Assembly (NCBI GenBank): GCA_947377725.1
Contig: CANCGX010000005.1
Span: forward strand, 1 to 47,966
From: Actinomycetota bacterium
GTDB lineage: Bacteria > Actinomycetota > Actinomycetes > Nanopelagicales > Nanopelagicaceae
Reading direction: 5' to 3'
Length of the DNA stretch: 47,966 nt
Every line of letters starts with the position of its first letter. Within the stretch, counting starts at the first letter, position 1. The translations under genes were made by a program, and so were the position numbers. Under the pieces are notes generated by a model that had not been told where the DNA came from, did no database searches, and saw only the letters and a list, made by a program, of their open reading frames with translations. Shown here in pieces: positions 1 to 9,381 of the stretch.

Positions 1-2186
1 CGGAGTGAACCTAAACCGCCTGATGCATCAGGACGACGAGATGGGCGGGATCCGAGAAATAGATCACCAAGTTGTTCTACAGGTGTTGATGCATAGAAAT
101 ATGCAGGCAGATCTTTGTGGTCAATAAGTGAGCGATATGTTGCGAATGAATTATCACTGATGAGATTCATGCACGAATTCCACTTTTCTAAATCTTCAAC
201 ACTTTGACGAGCTGAGCGATTGAGCACAGTTGCTTCAAGAGCAGCTGCAAGAGTGAGTTCGACATTCTCGCGAGCAAGGGCAGGAATGGCATATTTATCA
301 CTTATGACTTCGCCTTGTTCTGTCATTTTGATTTGTCCGTCAAGCGTTCCCCAAGGAAGAGCAATCAGTGCGTCATAAGTGGGACCGCCACCGCGACCAA
401 CAGAACCGCCACGACCATGGAATAGGCGCAATTTAACGCCGTGCTTCATCGCGATGTCACGGAGCTTTCTTTGAGCTTTATGTATTTCCCATTGAGATGT
501 TGCGATGCCCGCATCTTTATTCGAATCTGAATAACCCAACATTACTTCTTGAATTTCTCCACGAAGCCGCACGATGTCTCGGTATTCCGGATTAGAAAGC
601 AGCGCATCAAGAATTGTGTCTGCAGCTCGAAGTTCGGCAACGGTTTCAAGCAGGGGAGCAAAGCCCACCAGTGCGAATTGATTATCTGGTTGAAGAGAGA
701 CCAGGCCAGCGATTTGAGCCAATAAGACTGGGGCCAAAACATCCTCGTGCCCCTTGGTCATAGAAATGATGTAAGTCTCGATAACTTCTGGACCAAATTT
801 TTCAATGAGTTCGCGGATTGCAACAAATGTATTAAGCGTTTTCAGGCCATCGTCATCAAGTCCGGACAAGTCCGGCTTGCTCGGGTTCTTTAATTCGCTT
901 AAAAGTGTTGCTGTGCGCTCGTTATAACGCTGCCCAAGAATCTGGCTTAATGCGTGGTGGTGTGCATCGGAGTGCTCTCTAACATCCATCGTGGCATGAG
1001 TAATTCCAAACGATGAAACAGATCGGATGACGCGCTCAAGAAGTCCTGTAGCAATCAATTCGCCGTTGTGCGCCAGCAACGAAGTGCGCATTAATGCAAG
1101 ATCTGTGAGGAGTTCGGATGTGCTGTCGTAATCTCGCCCTACTTCATGCGGCGCTCCTGCGGCATGACGGCGTTGGGTCAAAATCAAACGGTGACGAATT
1201 GCCGTAGCTTTTAAGCGGTAAGGCTCCTCAACATTTAAACGGCGGTATCTATCTTCAATTTCTGGAAGGCGCGTAAGGTCAACTTTTACTGATTCAAGCA
1301 GTTCCGGGGAAACCCCAACAATACGAGTAGAGACAGAGAGTGCTTGGCGAAGTTCATCGATTGATTTAAGCATTGAGCGAATGAAGTGGCCAGTTTGAAG
1401 CGTAATTGCTTTTGTGGTTACTTCTGGAGTGATGTGAGGATTTCCATCACGATCTCCACCAATCCACGTACCAAAACTAAATGGACGGGCGGTCGGCGAT
1501 ACTTCTACTCCTAAGCGTTTTAACTCGCGAGCAAAATCATCGAGTACTTCTGGCATTGTCATAGTGAAAAGATCATCTAAATAATAAAGCGCATTCGTTG
1601 CTTCATCTAAAGGTTCTGGTCGACCAATGCGAAGTTCATCTGTTTGCCAAAGAAGGTCTACTGCTTCCGCTAAGCGGATATTTCTTATAGATGTGTCTGG
1701 GTCATCTAGTAAGTCTGCGATTGTTCCTAATTTACTCAACACTGAACGGCGCGCGGCTTCGGTGGGGTGAGCGGTAAAGACAGGTCGAACAGAGAAGTTG
1801 TTAACCCATTCTTGAATATTTTCTTGGGTTAACTCATGCCCGGTTTGCTGGCTTGCTGATTGTGCTTCAATAATTCGATCTACTGCGCGGCTTAGCCACG
1901 ATCCACCGGCATTTCGTTGTTCAGAGAGAACGCGAGCACGGTGAACTTGCTCCGCAACGTTCGCCAAGTTGAAGTATGTGCTGAACGCGCGAACGAGTTG
2001 AATACTTTCTTCAGACGAGAGCTTGTCCAAAATTTCTTCCCCGCTGCCTTCGCGGATTGCTTTACGCACTGCTTCTACAAGCTGAAGGAGATCATCCCCA
2101 ACCTGACGCACAAGGCTTTGACCCAAGAGGTCTCCAAGACGTCGCACGTCACTTCTGAGCGCGGCCCCGTCTTCTTGCAATGTCAT
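1..2186 (-). CDS. ppc: Phosphoenolpyruvate carboxylase, C-terminus cut by window edge
   Basis: Carboxylates phosphoenolpyruvate with bicarbonate to oxaloacetate, an anaplerotic feed into the TCA cycle in the cytoplasm. Translating the minus strand from the ATG at 2186 gives about 728 codons that stay open to the window edge; the family is usually 880-950 residues, so roughly the last 150-200 are missing. Visible family motifs are TAHPTEAARR (about 1753-1776, containing the catalytic His), GGDRDGNP (about 1440-1460), FHGRGGSVGRGG (about 391-421, the PEP/bicarbonate loop) and GSRPSRR near the edge. The gene is divergent from mfd, with about 170 bp between the starts. It looks intact as far as it can be seen. 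Confidence 0.96.
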   Translation of the reverse strand, partial: MTLQEDGAALRSDVRRLGDLLGQSLVRQVGDDLLQLVEAVRKAIREGSGEEILDKLSSEESIQLVRAFSTYFNLANVAEQVHRARVLSEQRNAGGSWLSRAVDRIIEAQSASQQTGHELTQENIQEWVNNFSVRPVFTAHPTEAARRSVLSKLGTIADLLDDPDTSIRNIRLAEAVDLLWQTDELRIGRPEPLDEATNALYYLDDLFTMTMPEVLDDFARELKRLGVEVSPTARPFSFGTWIGGDRDGNPHITPEVTTKAITLQTGHFIRSMLKSIDELRQALSVSTRIVGVSPELLESVKVDLTRLPEIEDRYRRLNVEEPYRLKATAIRHRLILTQRRHAAGAPHEVGRDYDSTSELLTDLALMRTSLLAHNGELIATGLLERVIRSVSSFGITHATMDVREHSDAHHHALSQILGQRYNERTATLLSELKNPSKPDLSGLDDDGLKTLNTFVAIRELIEKFGPEVIETYIISMTKGHEDVLAPVLLAQIAGLVSLQPDNQFALVGFAPLLETVAELRAADTILDALLSNPEYRDIVRLRGEIQEVMLGYSDSNKDAGIATSQWEIHKAQRKLRDIAMKHGVKLRLFHGRGGSVGRGGGPTYDALIALPWGTLDGQIKMTEQGEVISDKYAIPALARENVELTLAAALEATVLNRSARQSVEDLEKWNSCMNLISDNSFATYRSLIDHKDLPAYFYASTPVEQLGDLFLGSRPSRRPDASGGLGSL

Positions 2187-2237
2187 GGGTGAATCATTCC
2201 ATCCAAATCTCGGTTCCTGATACCTAAATTCATATAG

Positions 2238-2266
2238 TGAGAAAGCCTGTGAAAAGTTAATACACT
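2238..2266 (+). promoter_or_regulatory. Candidate mfd promoter
   Basis: A TACACT hexamer at 2261-2266 fits a sigma70-type -10, with a weak -35 (TGAGAA, 2238-2243) 17 nt upstream. It lies in the ppc/mfd divergent gap. Only the -10 is convincing. Confidence 0.3.
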
Positions 2267-2299
2267 TGTCATGTGGACAGGCCTACGAGCCCTGTCTGA

Positions 2300-2322
2300 C
2301 CCCCCTTCTTTTAGAAGTGGGG
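2300..2322 (+). other. Stem-loop in the mfd 5' leader
   Basis: The left arm CCCCCTTCT (2301-2309, with C2300) pairs across a TTT loop with AGAAG-T-GGGG (2313-2322), giving nine pairs and one mismatch. No T-run follows on either strand, so it is not an intrinsic terminator. It lies 36 nt upstream of the preferred mfd start and could affect leader folding; its function is unknown. Confidence 0.45.
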
Positions 2323-2358
2323 GTTACAGCTGTTTTCAGAGCCCGAAGGGATGGATAC

Positions 2359-5300
2359 ATGGCGCTGTTGAAAGCGATGACTGATGTCTTGCCCCCATCT
2401 TCATCAGGTGGTTCGGTTGTTACATCGATAACTGCAGCGCAAGGCTTGATTGCCGCTCAACGAGCGATGCAACACCCAATTCTCCTCGTGACCTCATCGT
2501 CCAGACGAGCTGACGAGCTGAGCGAAGAGCTTGCAACATATATCGGCGCTTCTCATGTTATTAATTTTCCACCGTGGGAAACACTTCCTCATGAAAAATT
2601 GAGTCCGAAGAGCGACACTATTGCCGCTCGTTACAAAGCACTTCATCAACTTGAAGGCTCCTCAGAAATTCGAGTAGTTGTAACTTCTGTTAGAGGATTA
2701 ATTCAGCCGATCAATGGCGCGCTGTTGAAAACTGAACCGATAAGACTTGAACTCGGTTCCTCTCTTTCGCTCGATTCGCTTATCGCGCGTTTATCATTTT
2801 TCGGATTTATGAGAACTGATTTGGTTGAAAAGCGCGGCGACTTTGCTGTGCGAGGTGGAATCGTTGATTTCTTCCCAGCCGATCAAGAGCATCCAGTTCG
2901 TGTGGATTTTTTCGGGGATGTGATTGAGGAGATAGGACTCTTTACCGTCGCCGATCAAAGAACTTTCTCTCCAGTCGTTGGTGAATTATTGACATATCCC
3001 TGTCGAGAACTTCTGCTGACTGATGAAATTAAAAAGCAAGCTGGTTATTTGGCAGCGGAATTTCCACAACTTTCGCAAATGTGTAGCAAGTTGGCAGAAG
3101 GAATCACAGTTGATGGCATGGAATCACTTACTGCAGCACTAACCGATGACTTAAGGAATTTACTTGAATTCTTGCCGCAGAATTTTGAGGTTGTGGTGAT
3201 TGATTCCCCTCGTGTTGATTCAAGGGCGCTAGATTTAATTGAAACAAATAAAGAGTTCTTGGATGCCTCATGGTCCAATGCAGCGCTCGGCGGAACTGCG
3301 CCGATTGATATTTCTTCCCAGCTTGAACTCGGTGGGTATTTCTCAATGGATGCCCTCAGGAATTTCGCGGACACAAAGGGCTTGGAGTGGGCTTCTATTA
3401 ATCCTTACGGCGGAGAACTCGATGTCGTTGTAAGCAAAGAAGAATTCGAAGCAATTCCAGTTTATGCCGGGAAAATTCCAGTTGCTGTAGATGAAATGAA
3501 GGAATGGGTCAAAGAAGGATATCTCGTCATATTCACTGGATCGGGGCCAGGAATCATTGATCGCTTTAACCAGATTTTCATCGAAGCCGATATCCCAACT
3601 CGTATTGTCGATCGTATTGATAGCGCTCTGACTCGCGATGCTCTGTATCTCACCGTAACTCCAATCGAACATGGATATATAGGCCACTCTGCGAAAACGG
3701 TTTTGATAACTGAAAAAGATATATCGGGACAGAGAACATCGAATAAAGATCAAGCAAGAATGCCATCGCGACGGAAGAAGGCGATTGATCCGTTAGAACT
3801 AAAGAGCGGAGATTTCGTTGTCCACGAACAGCACGGTGTTGGTAGATATATTGAATTAGTCCAACGAACTGCCGGCGGTATCTCACGGGAATATATGGTG
3901 ATTGAGTACGCACCTTCCAAGCGCGGTCAACCGGCCGATCGTCTCTTCGTGCCAACGGATACTTTGGAGCAAGTTACTCGCTATGTTGGTGGAGAGGCGC
4001 CTGCCGTGCACAGAATCGGCGGAACTGATTGGCAGACTGCAAAACGAAAAGCCCGCAAAGCAGTCAAACAGATTGCAGCTGAGTTAATTCAGCTATACGC
4101 AGCACGTATGGCCGCCCCTGGTTTCGCTTTTTCCCCCGACACTCCTTGGCAGAGAGATTTGGAAGAAGCTTTTCCGTATGTAGAAACTATTGATCAGCTA
4201 TCGACTATTGATGAAGTTAAACGCGATATGGAAGCTAGACATCCAATGGATCGAGTTGTGTGTGGTGATGTGGGCTACGGAAAAACGGAAATCGCTATCC
4301 GAGCAGCATTTAAAGCTGTTCAAGATGGAAAACAGGTTGCAGTACTTGTGCCGACAACTTTGCTTGTTCAACAACATCTAACGACTTTTATGAACCGCTA
4401 TGTTGGTTTTCCTGTTCGAGTTTCCGGTTTATCCAGATTTAATACCGCGAAGGAGAGCAAAAACATTGTTGCGGGCTTGGCCGATGGTTCAATCGATATT
4501 GCCATTGGAACTCATCGCCTTCTTTCGAAAGATATCCAATTTAAAGATTTGGGACTTGTTATCGTCGATGAGGAACAGCGATTTGGCGTAGAACACAAAG
4601 AGGAATTGAAGAAAACACGCACAAATGTGGATGTACTTTCAATGTCTGCAACACCGATTCCGCGCACCCTTGAAATGGCCATTACGGGAATTCGGGAAAT
4701 GTCGAATATTACGACTCCACCTGAGGAGCGTCATCCTGTGCTTACTTATGTAGGTTTTTATGATGACAAACAAGTAACTGCAGCAATTCACCGAGAATTA
4801 CTCCGCGACGGGCAAGTCTTCTTCGTACACAATCGAGTGGACTCAATTGATGCAATGGCAGTACGTCTTCACACTCTTGTGCCTGAAGCGCGAATTGGCG
4901 TTGCGCACGGGCAAATGAGCGAACGCGAATTAGAAGATGTCATTCTTGCATTCTGGGAGCGCGAATATGATGTTTTAGTCTGTACCACCATCATTGAAAG
5001 CGGAATTGATATTCCAAATGCAAATACTCTCATTGTCGATCGATCGGATACTTTCGGGCTATCCCAACTTCATCAACTTCGTGGGCGCGTAGGTCGTGGG
5101 CGCGAGAGAGCGTATGCCTATTTCTTGTATTCCGCAGATAAACCTCTGACTGAAATTGCACATGACCGACTGAAGACAATTGCAACAAATACTGACCTTG
5201 GATCGGGAATGCAGGTCGCACTCAAAGATTTGGAAATTCGTGGTGCAGGAAATTTGCTTGGCGGTGAGCAATCAGGACATATTGCAGAAGTTGGATTTGA

Positions 5301-5844
5301 TTTATATATGCGCATGGTTGGCGAAGCTGTTGAAGATTTTAAAACCGGGATTATTGATACAGAAGAAAGAGTTCGTGACTGCAAAGTGGAGCTTCCAGTA
5401 ACTGCTCATCTGCCAGTCGAGTACGTGCCTTCCGAAAGATTACGTTTAGATTTGTATCGCAGAATGGCCGATACCCACACTGGTGCAGAGTTGGATGCGA
5501 TTGTGGAAGAGCTCGTGGATCGATTCGGGCAGATGCCAGAGCCAGCCTTGAATCTGATCGCCGTTGCACGCATACGAGCCTTTGCGAAAAGCTTAGGTTT
5601 GACCGAAGTGGTTCTCCAAGGCAAGTACCTTAAATTGACTCCTATTGAGCTCCCGGAATCAGCCCAAGTCCGAACATTGCGAGTTTTCCCAGGAACACTC
5701 ATCAAGCCCAGCATAAAAACAGTGATGGTGGCGAAAGGCACGCAATTGAACCTCCGCCCCGACTCGCAAGCAGACGTGAATGTAGGGGATACTTCAACCC
5801 TGTCGTGGGCCCTAGATGTGCTCAAGACTCTCTTTAATAAGTGA
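2359..5844 (+). CDS. mfd: Transcription-repair coupling factor Mfd
   Basis: ATP-driven translocase that removes RNA polymerase stalled at DNA lesions and recruits UvrA. It has a UvrB-like N-terminal module, an RNAP-interaction domain around residue 490 (HEQHGVGRY), a RecG-like motor with Walker A GDVGYGKTE near 635 and DEEQ near 737, the TRG region (QLRGRVGRGRERAYAY) near 895, and a C-terminal TRCF domain. The reading frame opens at 2266, but the ATG at 2359 (MALLKAMTDVLPP) follows GAAGGGA and matches a usual Mfd N-terminus, giving 1161 residues. The stop lies one base before the next gene's ATG and 13 nt before its preferred TTG, so cotranscription is likely. Confidence 0.97.
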   Translation: MALLKAMTDVLPPSSSGGSVVTSITAAQGLIAAQRAMQHPILLVTSSSRRADELSEELATYIGASHVINFPPWETLPHEKLSPKSDTIAARYKALHQLEGSSEIRVVVTSVRGLIQPINGALLKTEPIRLELGSSLSLDSLIARLSFFGFMRTDLVEKRGDFAVRGGIVDFFPADQEHPVRVDFFGDVIEEIGLFTVADQRTFSPVVGELLTYPCRELLLTDEIKKQAGYLAAEFPQLSQMCSKLAEGITVDGMESLTAALTDDLRNLLEFLPQNFEVVVIDSPRVDSRALDLIETNKEFLDASWSNAALGGTAPIDISSQLELGGYFSMDALRNFADTKGLEWASINPYGGELDVVVSKEEFEAIPVYAGKIPVAVDEMKEWVKEGYLVIFTGSGPGIIDRFNQIFIEADIPTRIVDRIDSALTRDALYLTVTPIEHGYIGHSAKTVLITEKDISGQRTSNKDQARMPSRRKKAIDPLELKSGDFVVHEQHGVGRYIELVQRTAGGISREYMVIEYAPSKRGQPADRLFVPTDTLEQVTRYVGGEAPAVHRIGGTDWQTAKRKARKAVKQIAAELIQLYAARMAAPGFAFSPDTPWQRDLEEAFPYVETIDQLSTIDEVKRDMEARHPMDRVVCGDVGYGKTEIAIRAAFKAVQDGKQVAVLVPTTLLVQQHLTTFMNRYVGFPVRVSGLSRFNTAKESKNIVAGLADGSIDIAIGTHRLLSKDIQFKDLGLVIVDEEQRFGVEHKEELKKTRTNVDVLSMSATPIPRTLEMAITGIREMSNITTPPEERHPVLTYVGFYDDKQVTAAIHRELLRDGQVFFVHNRVDSIDAMAVRLHTLVPEARIGVAHGQMSERELEDVILAFWEREYDVLVCTTIIESGIDIPNANTLIVDRSDTFGLSQLHQLRGRVGRGRERAYAYFLYSADKPLTEIAHDRLKTIATNTDLGSGMQVALKDLEIRGAGNLLGGEQSGHIAEVGFDLYMRMVGEAVEDFKTGIIDTEERVRDCKVELPVTAHLPVEYVPSERLRLDLYRRMADTHTGAELDAIVEELVDRFGQMPEPALNLIAVARIRAFAKSLGLTEVVLQGKYLKLTPIELPESAQVRTLRVFPGTLIKPSIKTVMVAKGTQLNLRPDSQADVNVGDTSTLSWALDVLKTLFNK

Positions 5845-5857
5845 AATGGAGCTCGAC

Positions 5858-6475
5858 TTGAAAAAGGCTTTTACCACCAGCAAGAAGATGACCGTGGCTG
5901 CAACTGCTGGCCTTTTACTTCTTCTTACGGCATGTACGCCCCCTAATTCAGCTGCAACAATCGGGAAGAAGAGCATCTCAATCGACAAGATCCAAAAGAC
6001 TGTTGATGAAATGCTTGCCGAGCGCACTAAAGTTTCAACGGCTGGGATGACGCTAGATTCAGGTGAAGCTTTAAATCGGAACCAGGTTACTTTCTTTGTT
6101 ATTGCAGAACTGCTCAATCAACTTGGAGCGGACCACAAGATAACTATTACCGAACAAGAAGTTAGTGATGAAATCAAGAAGATTACAGATCAAGTTGGCG
6201 GAGTAAAACAGCTCCCAACAGCTTTGGTCAATGCTGGTATCGCACCTGCAAATCTTCGAGATTATTTCCACACCTATTTGATGTCTGCAAAGATTAGCGA
6301 AGCGCTTCTAGCAAGTGGAGTCGCGTCTGCAGACGTTTCAGCAACAGTTCAAAAACTTGTTGCAGCTGAAGCTGATAAATTGAAGGTAAGTGTTAATCCT
6401 CGCTACGGAACTTGGGATTCAGCACGCGCAACAATTGTTGCAGCGCCTTTAGCATCAGGCTCAGTTAAAAAGTAA
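5858..6475 (+). CDS. SurA-N-like lipoprotein, putative periplasmic chaperone
   Basis: Predicted lipoprotein with a charged KKAFTTSKK N-region, a Leu-rich core and lipobox LLTAC with the lipidated Cys near residue 26. The rest looks like a SurA N-terminal chaperone domain: a short TIGKKSISIDKIQKTV segment followed by helices. At about 205 residues it has no room for a parvulin PPIase domain and none is visible. I prefer the TTG at 5858 because GGAG (5848-5851) sits six bases upstream; the ATG at 5846 is in frame and gives MELD plus the same protein. It lies between mfd and mazG and is probably cotranscribed with both. A chaperone role is inferred from the fold only. Confidence 0.72.
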   Translation: MKKAFTTSKKMTVAATAGLLLLLTACTPPNSAATIGKKSISIDKIQKTVDEMLAERTKVSTAGMTLDSGEALNRNQVTFFVIAELLNQLGADHKITITEQEVSDEIKKITDQVGGVKQLPTALVNAGIAPANLRDYFHTYLMSAKISEALLASGVASADVSATVQKLVAAEADKLKVSVNPRYGTWDSARATIVAAPLASGSVKK

Positions 6476-6480
6476 AATAC

Positions 6481-7140
6481 GTGGCTGAATCTCAGTTGGA
6501 GCGCTTGCGCGCAACAATGGATAAGTTGCGTTCCCCTGGCGGTTGCCCGTGGGATGCTGAACAAACCCATGAAACACTTCTTAAGTATTTACTCGAAGAG
6601 TCCTATGAATTCATCGATGCCGTTGAAAAAGGCGATCGAGTGGAAATGCGGGAAGAACTTGGAGATGTACTTTTGCAAGTGTTCTTCCATGCTCGCATGG
6701 CCGAGGAAGCATCATCTCAACCTTTTGGAATTGAAGAAGTTGCAGAAGGCGTTGCGGATAAATTAATTCGCCGCCATCCCCACGTCTTCGGCGATGTTGT
6801 CGTAGAAAATAGCGCTGACGTTTTAGAAAATTGGGAAGCAATCAAGAAAGAGGAGAAGGGGCGGACCTCTGCAACTGACGGTGTGCCAATGGGCCAACCA
6901 GCTCTTCCTCTAGCGGCAAAAGTTTTATACCGAGCTGAAAAATATGGATATGACATCCCTGTAGAGCACTCTCTCAAGGTAGATGGCGAGATTTCTGCGG
7001 ATAATGCAGGTCGCCTTCTTTTGGGATTAATTGATCAGATTCAAGCCCAAGGAATTGACCCTGAGGCGGCACTTCGGGCGGCTACCAAGGAGTACATCGC
7101 CAAAATTCACGCTCACGAATCGGGCGCTGCTTCACGATAA
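6481..7140 (+). CDS. mazG: Nucleoside triphosphate pyrophosphohydrolase MazG
   Basis: Hydrolyses (d)NTPs to NMP and pyrophosphate, removing aberrant nucleotides. The MazG signature is present: SPGGCPWDAEQTHETL near residues 18-33, then EESYEF and EELGDVLLQ carrying the acidic metal ligands, and a RRHPHVFG motif. The second half keeps the usual NWE..KKEEKG linker and a weaker second domain, so at 219 residues it is close to the actinobacterial type. The GTG start lies five bases after the previous stop and has no clear Shine-Dalgarno, which suggests coupled translation. Neighbours mfd and eno are the usual actinobacterial ones. Confidence 0.95.
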   Translation: MAESQLERLRATMDKLRSPGGCPWDAEQTHETLLKYLLEESYEFIDAVEKGDRVEMREELGDVLLQVFFHARMAEEASSQPFGIEEVAEGVADKLIRRHPHVFGDVVVENSADVLENWEAIKKEEKGRTSATDGVPMGQPALPLAAKVLYRAEKYGYDIPVEHSLKVDGEISADNAGRLLLGLIDQIQAQGIDPEAALRAATKEYIAKIHAHESGAASR

Positions 7141-7195
7141 GATTGCCCCAGAATTTACAAAAGTTCATACCAACGACGGTGCCCCGAACTCGAAA

Positions 7196-7219
7196 TACAA
7201 TAAATAGAAGGAGACCCTT
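7196..7219 (+). promoter_or_regulatory. Candidate eno -10 and strong ribosome binding site
   Basis: TACAAT at 7196-7201 fits a -10 hexamer, and AAGGAG at 7208-7213 precedes the GTG start of eno at 7220. The -35 is not clear. Confidence 0.4.
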
Positions 7220-8497
7220 GTGGCCTTAATTGATGCCGTACATGCCCGCGAAATTCTTGATTCACGCGGAAACCCAACCGTTGAGGTTGAAGTTGTTCTT
7301 GAAGATGGAAACAGCGCTCGCGCTGCAGTCCCAAGCGGTGCCTCAACAGGTGCATTCGAGGCGGCTGAACTTCGTGACGGTGGCAAGCGTTATTTGGGTA
7401 AAGGCGTTGAGAAAGCCGTTGATTTCGTAAACGACAAAATTGCTCCTTCAGTTATTGGATTTGATGCTCAAGATCAGCGTCTTGTTGATCAGGAAATGAT
7501 TGACCTTGATGGAACAGAGAACAAGAGCAAGTTAGGTGCGAACGCAATTCTTGGCGTTTCACTTGCAGTTGCTCGCGCAGCAGCAGAAAGCGCTGACCTT
7601 TCTTTCTTCCGTTACATCGGTGGACCAACCGCACATACTCTTCCAGTTCCAATGATGAACATTCTTAACGGTGGCGCACACGCTGACACAAATGTTGATG
7701 TTCAAGAATTCATGGTTGCACCAATTGGCGCAGAATCATTTAAAGAGTCACTCCGTTGGGGTGCTGAGATTTATCACAGCCTTAAAGCTGTACTGAAGAA
7801 GCGTGGTCTTGCTACTTCTATCGGTGATGAGGGTGGATTTGCTCCAAACCTTGAAAGCAACCGAGCTGCACTTGATCTCATTCTCGAAGCAATCGAAGCT
7901 GCTGGATTCAAGCCCGGCAAGGAAATCGCGCTTGCGATGGACGTTGCAGCAACAGAATTTCACGATAAGGGTAAGTATGACTTTGAAGGACATAAATCCT
8001 CTTCTGACGAAATGATTGCGTACTACGCAGATCTCGTTAAGTCCTATCCAATTGTTTCTATTGAAGACCCACTCAGTGAGGATGACTGGGAAGGTTGGGC
8101 GAAGATGACAGCTGAACTTGGAAACAAGATTCAGATTGTGGGAGATGACCTGTTCGTAACAAATCCAAAGCGCCTTGCTCGTGGAATTGAAGCAAATACA
8201 GCGAATGCTCTTCTCGTTAAAGTTAATCAAATTGGAACTTTGACTGAGACAATCGATGCAGTTTCAATGGCGCACCGCGCTGGTTATCGTTCGATGATGT
8301 CTCACCGTTCAGGTGAAACAGAAGATACAACGATTGCCGATCTTGCAGTGGCTCTTGAATGTGGTCAGATCAAGACTGGTGCACCTGCTCGCTCAGAGCG
8401 CGTAGCTAAGTACAACCAACTACTTCGTATCGAAGAAGAGCTAGCAGATTCTGCTTTTTATGCAGGTCGCACAGCATTTCCTCGCGTTAACGGCTAA
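7220..8497 (+). CDS. eno: Enolase
   Basis: Converts 2-phosphoglycerate to phosphoenolpyruvate in glycolysis. The 425 residues match the family length. Visible motifs include ARGILDSRGNP-like AREILDSRGNPTVEVEV at the N-terminus, SGASTGAFEA loop 1, GDEGGFAPN carrying a catalytic Glu, the metal ligands in AMDVAATEF, SIEDPLSEDDW and GDDLFVTN, and SHRSGETEDTTIADLAV with the active-site loop. The GTG start follows AAGGAG. It heads a tight block with ftsB-like, DUF501, ppx and udg, the conserved actinobacterial arrangement, and its product feeds the PEP carboxylase encoded at the window start. Confidence 0.98.
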   Translation: MALIDAVHAREILDSRGNPTVEVEVVLEDGNSARAAVPSGASTGAFEAAELRDGGKRYLGKGVEKAVDFVNDKIAPSVIGFDAQDQRLVDQEMIDLDGTENKSKLGANAILGVSLAVARAAAESADLSFFRYIGGPTAHTLPVPMMNILNGGAHADTNVDVQEFMVAPIGAESFKESLRWGAEIYHSLKAVLKKRGLATSIGDEGGFAPNLESNRAALDLILEAIEAAGFKPGKEIALAMDVAATEFHDKGKYDFEGHKSSSDEMIAYYADLVKSYPIVSIEDPLSEDDWEGWAKMTAELGNKIQIVGDDLFVTNPKRLARGIEANTANALLVKVNQIGTLTETIDAVSMAHRAGYRSMMSHRSGETEDTTIADLAVALECGQIKTGAPARSERVAKYNQLLRIEEELADSAFYAGRTAFPRVNG

Positions 8498-8506
8498 TTT
8501 AGAGTT

Positions 8507-8893
8507 ATGAACAAGGGTGGGAGAACTCTCGCGGTTGCGACAGTTCTCCTTCTTCTTGGCGTGACATTGGCACCGCCGCTTCAGCGTTACTTCACTCAAC
8601 GGGCACAAATCAGCGCACTAAGTTCGCAATTACACGACAGTCAGGCCGTGCTTAAAAAAGCAGCACAAGATTTGGCACAATGGAATGATCCAGCATTCGT
8701 CGCAGCGCAAGCACGTACTCGTCTTCATTACGTTTATCCAGGAGAGCGTCAATACATTGTTCTCGGAGCTCCTGATTCAATTACCAAGGATCCGAATGCG
8801 CCTGCAGCACCAATCGCTGACAATATCCCGACAGGATTACCTTGGTACTACAAGGTGATTTCGTCCATCACGAGTACGAATCAAACCAAATGA
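8507..8893 (+). CDS. FtsB/DivIC-type septum formation initiator
   Basis: Small bitopic division protein expected to pair with FtsL/FtsQ in the divisome. It has one membrane segment at about residues 8-25, then a coiled-coil stretch (QRAQISALSSQLHDSQAVLKKAAQDL broken by few helix breakers), followed by the typical DPAFVAAQARTRLHYVYPGE motif of the DivIC family. At 128 residues it has a Pro/Ala-rich tail. It lies nine bases after eno and its stop overlaps the next ATG (ATGA), the same neighbour pair seen in many Actinobacteria. Confidence 0.88.
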   Translation: MNKGGRTLAVATVLLLLGVTLAPPLQRYFTQRAQISALSSQLHDSQAVLKKAAQDLAQWNDPAFVAAQARTRLHYVYPGERQYIVLGAPDSITKDPNAPAAPIADNIPTGLPWYYKVISSITSTNQTK

Positions 8894-9381
8894 GCGAAAA
8901 ACCTACGCAAGAAGATTTGGATGCAATTGCCATTCAATTAGGTCGAACACCACGTGATGTTCACGCGATCGCTTATCGCTGTCCTTGCGGAAAACCTGCG
9001 GTGGTTGAAACTCCACCACGTCTTTCAGATGGAACTCCTTTTCCAACTTTTTACTATGCAACGTGCCCACGTTTAACTGGAGCTATTTCAACTCTTGAAA
9101 CAACGGGAATGATGATGCAGATGCAAGATCGTCTAGCCGTTGATCACGAACTGGCAGGAAAGTACCAAGCTGCACACGATGATTACATCGCTGCAAGAAC
9201 GGCTCTTGGAATTGATGTTCCAGAAGTTGCTGGAATCAGCGCTGGCGGAATGCCATCTCGAGTGAAATGCCTTCACTCACTCGTTGCTCACTCTCTTGGT
9301 GCAGGAGCTGATGTAAATCCATTTGGAGACGAGGCGTTAGCGGCTCTTCCACAATGGTGGTTGGAAAACCCATGCGAGTAG
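8890..9381 (+). CDS. DUF501 family protein
   Basis: Conserved actinobacterial protein of unknown biochemical function. The 163 residues start with a helical QLGRTPRDVHAIAYRC segment and carry CxC at residues 31-33 and a Cys at 59 (YATCPRL), characteristic of DUF501 and possibly a metal site. The ATG at 8890 overlaps the ftsB-like stop as ATGA, and its own end overlaps the ppx start by ten bases, so translational coupling is likely on both sides. No enzymatic role is assigned; the family's constant position between ftsB and ppx suggests a division or phosphate-stress link, which is inference. Confidence 0.88.
   Translation: MSEKPTQEDLDAIAIQLGRTPRDVHAIAYRCPCGKPAVVETPPRLSDGTPFPTFYYATCPRLTGAISTLETTGMMMQMQDRLAVDHELAGKYQAAHDDYIAARTALGIDVPEVAGISAGGMPSRVKCLHSLVAHSLGAGADVNPFGDEALAALPQWWLENPCE

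Noticed and set aside
2266..2358. Upstream ATG extending mfd by 31 codons
   Set aside because: The extension has no Mfd similarity, overlaps a leader stem-loop and the candidate -10; the ATG at 2359 has a better ribosome site.
5406..5825. 139-codon minus-strand frame in the mfd 3' end
   Set aside because: Shadow of mfd; low-complexity Ser/Arg-rich translation without motifs.
7748..8230. 160-codon open frame on the minus strand inside eno
   Set aside because: It lies wholly within a certain enolase gene, encodes no family pattern, is Cys/Phe-rich as expected of an antisense frame and has no clear ribosome site.
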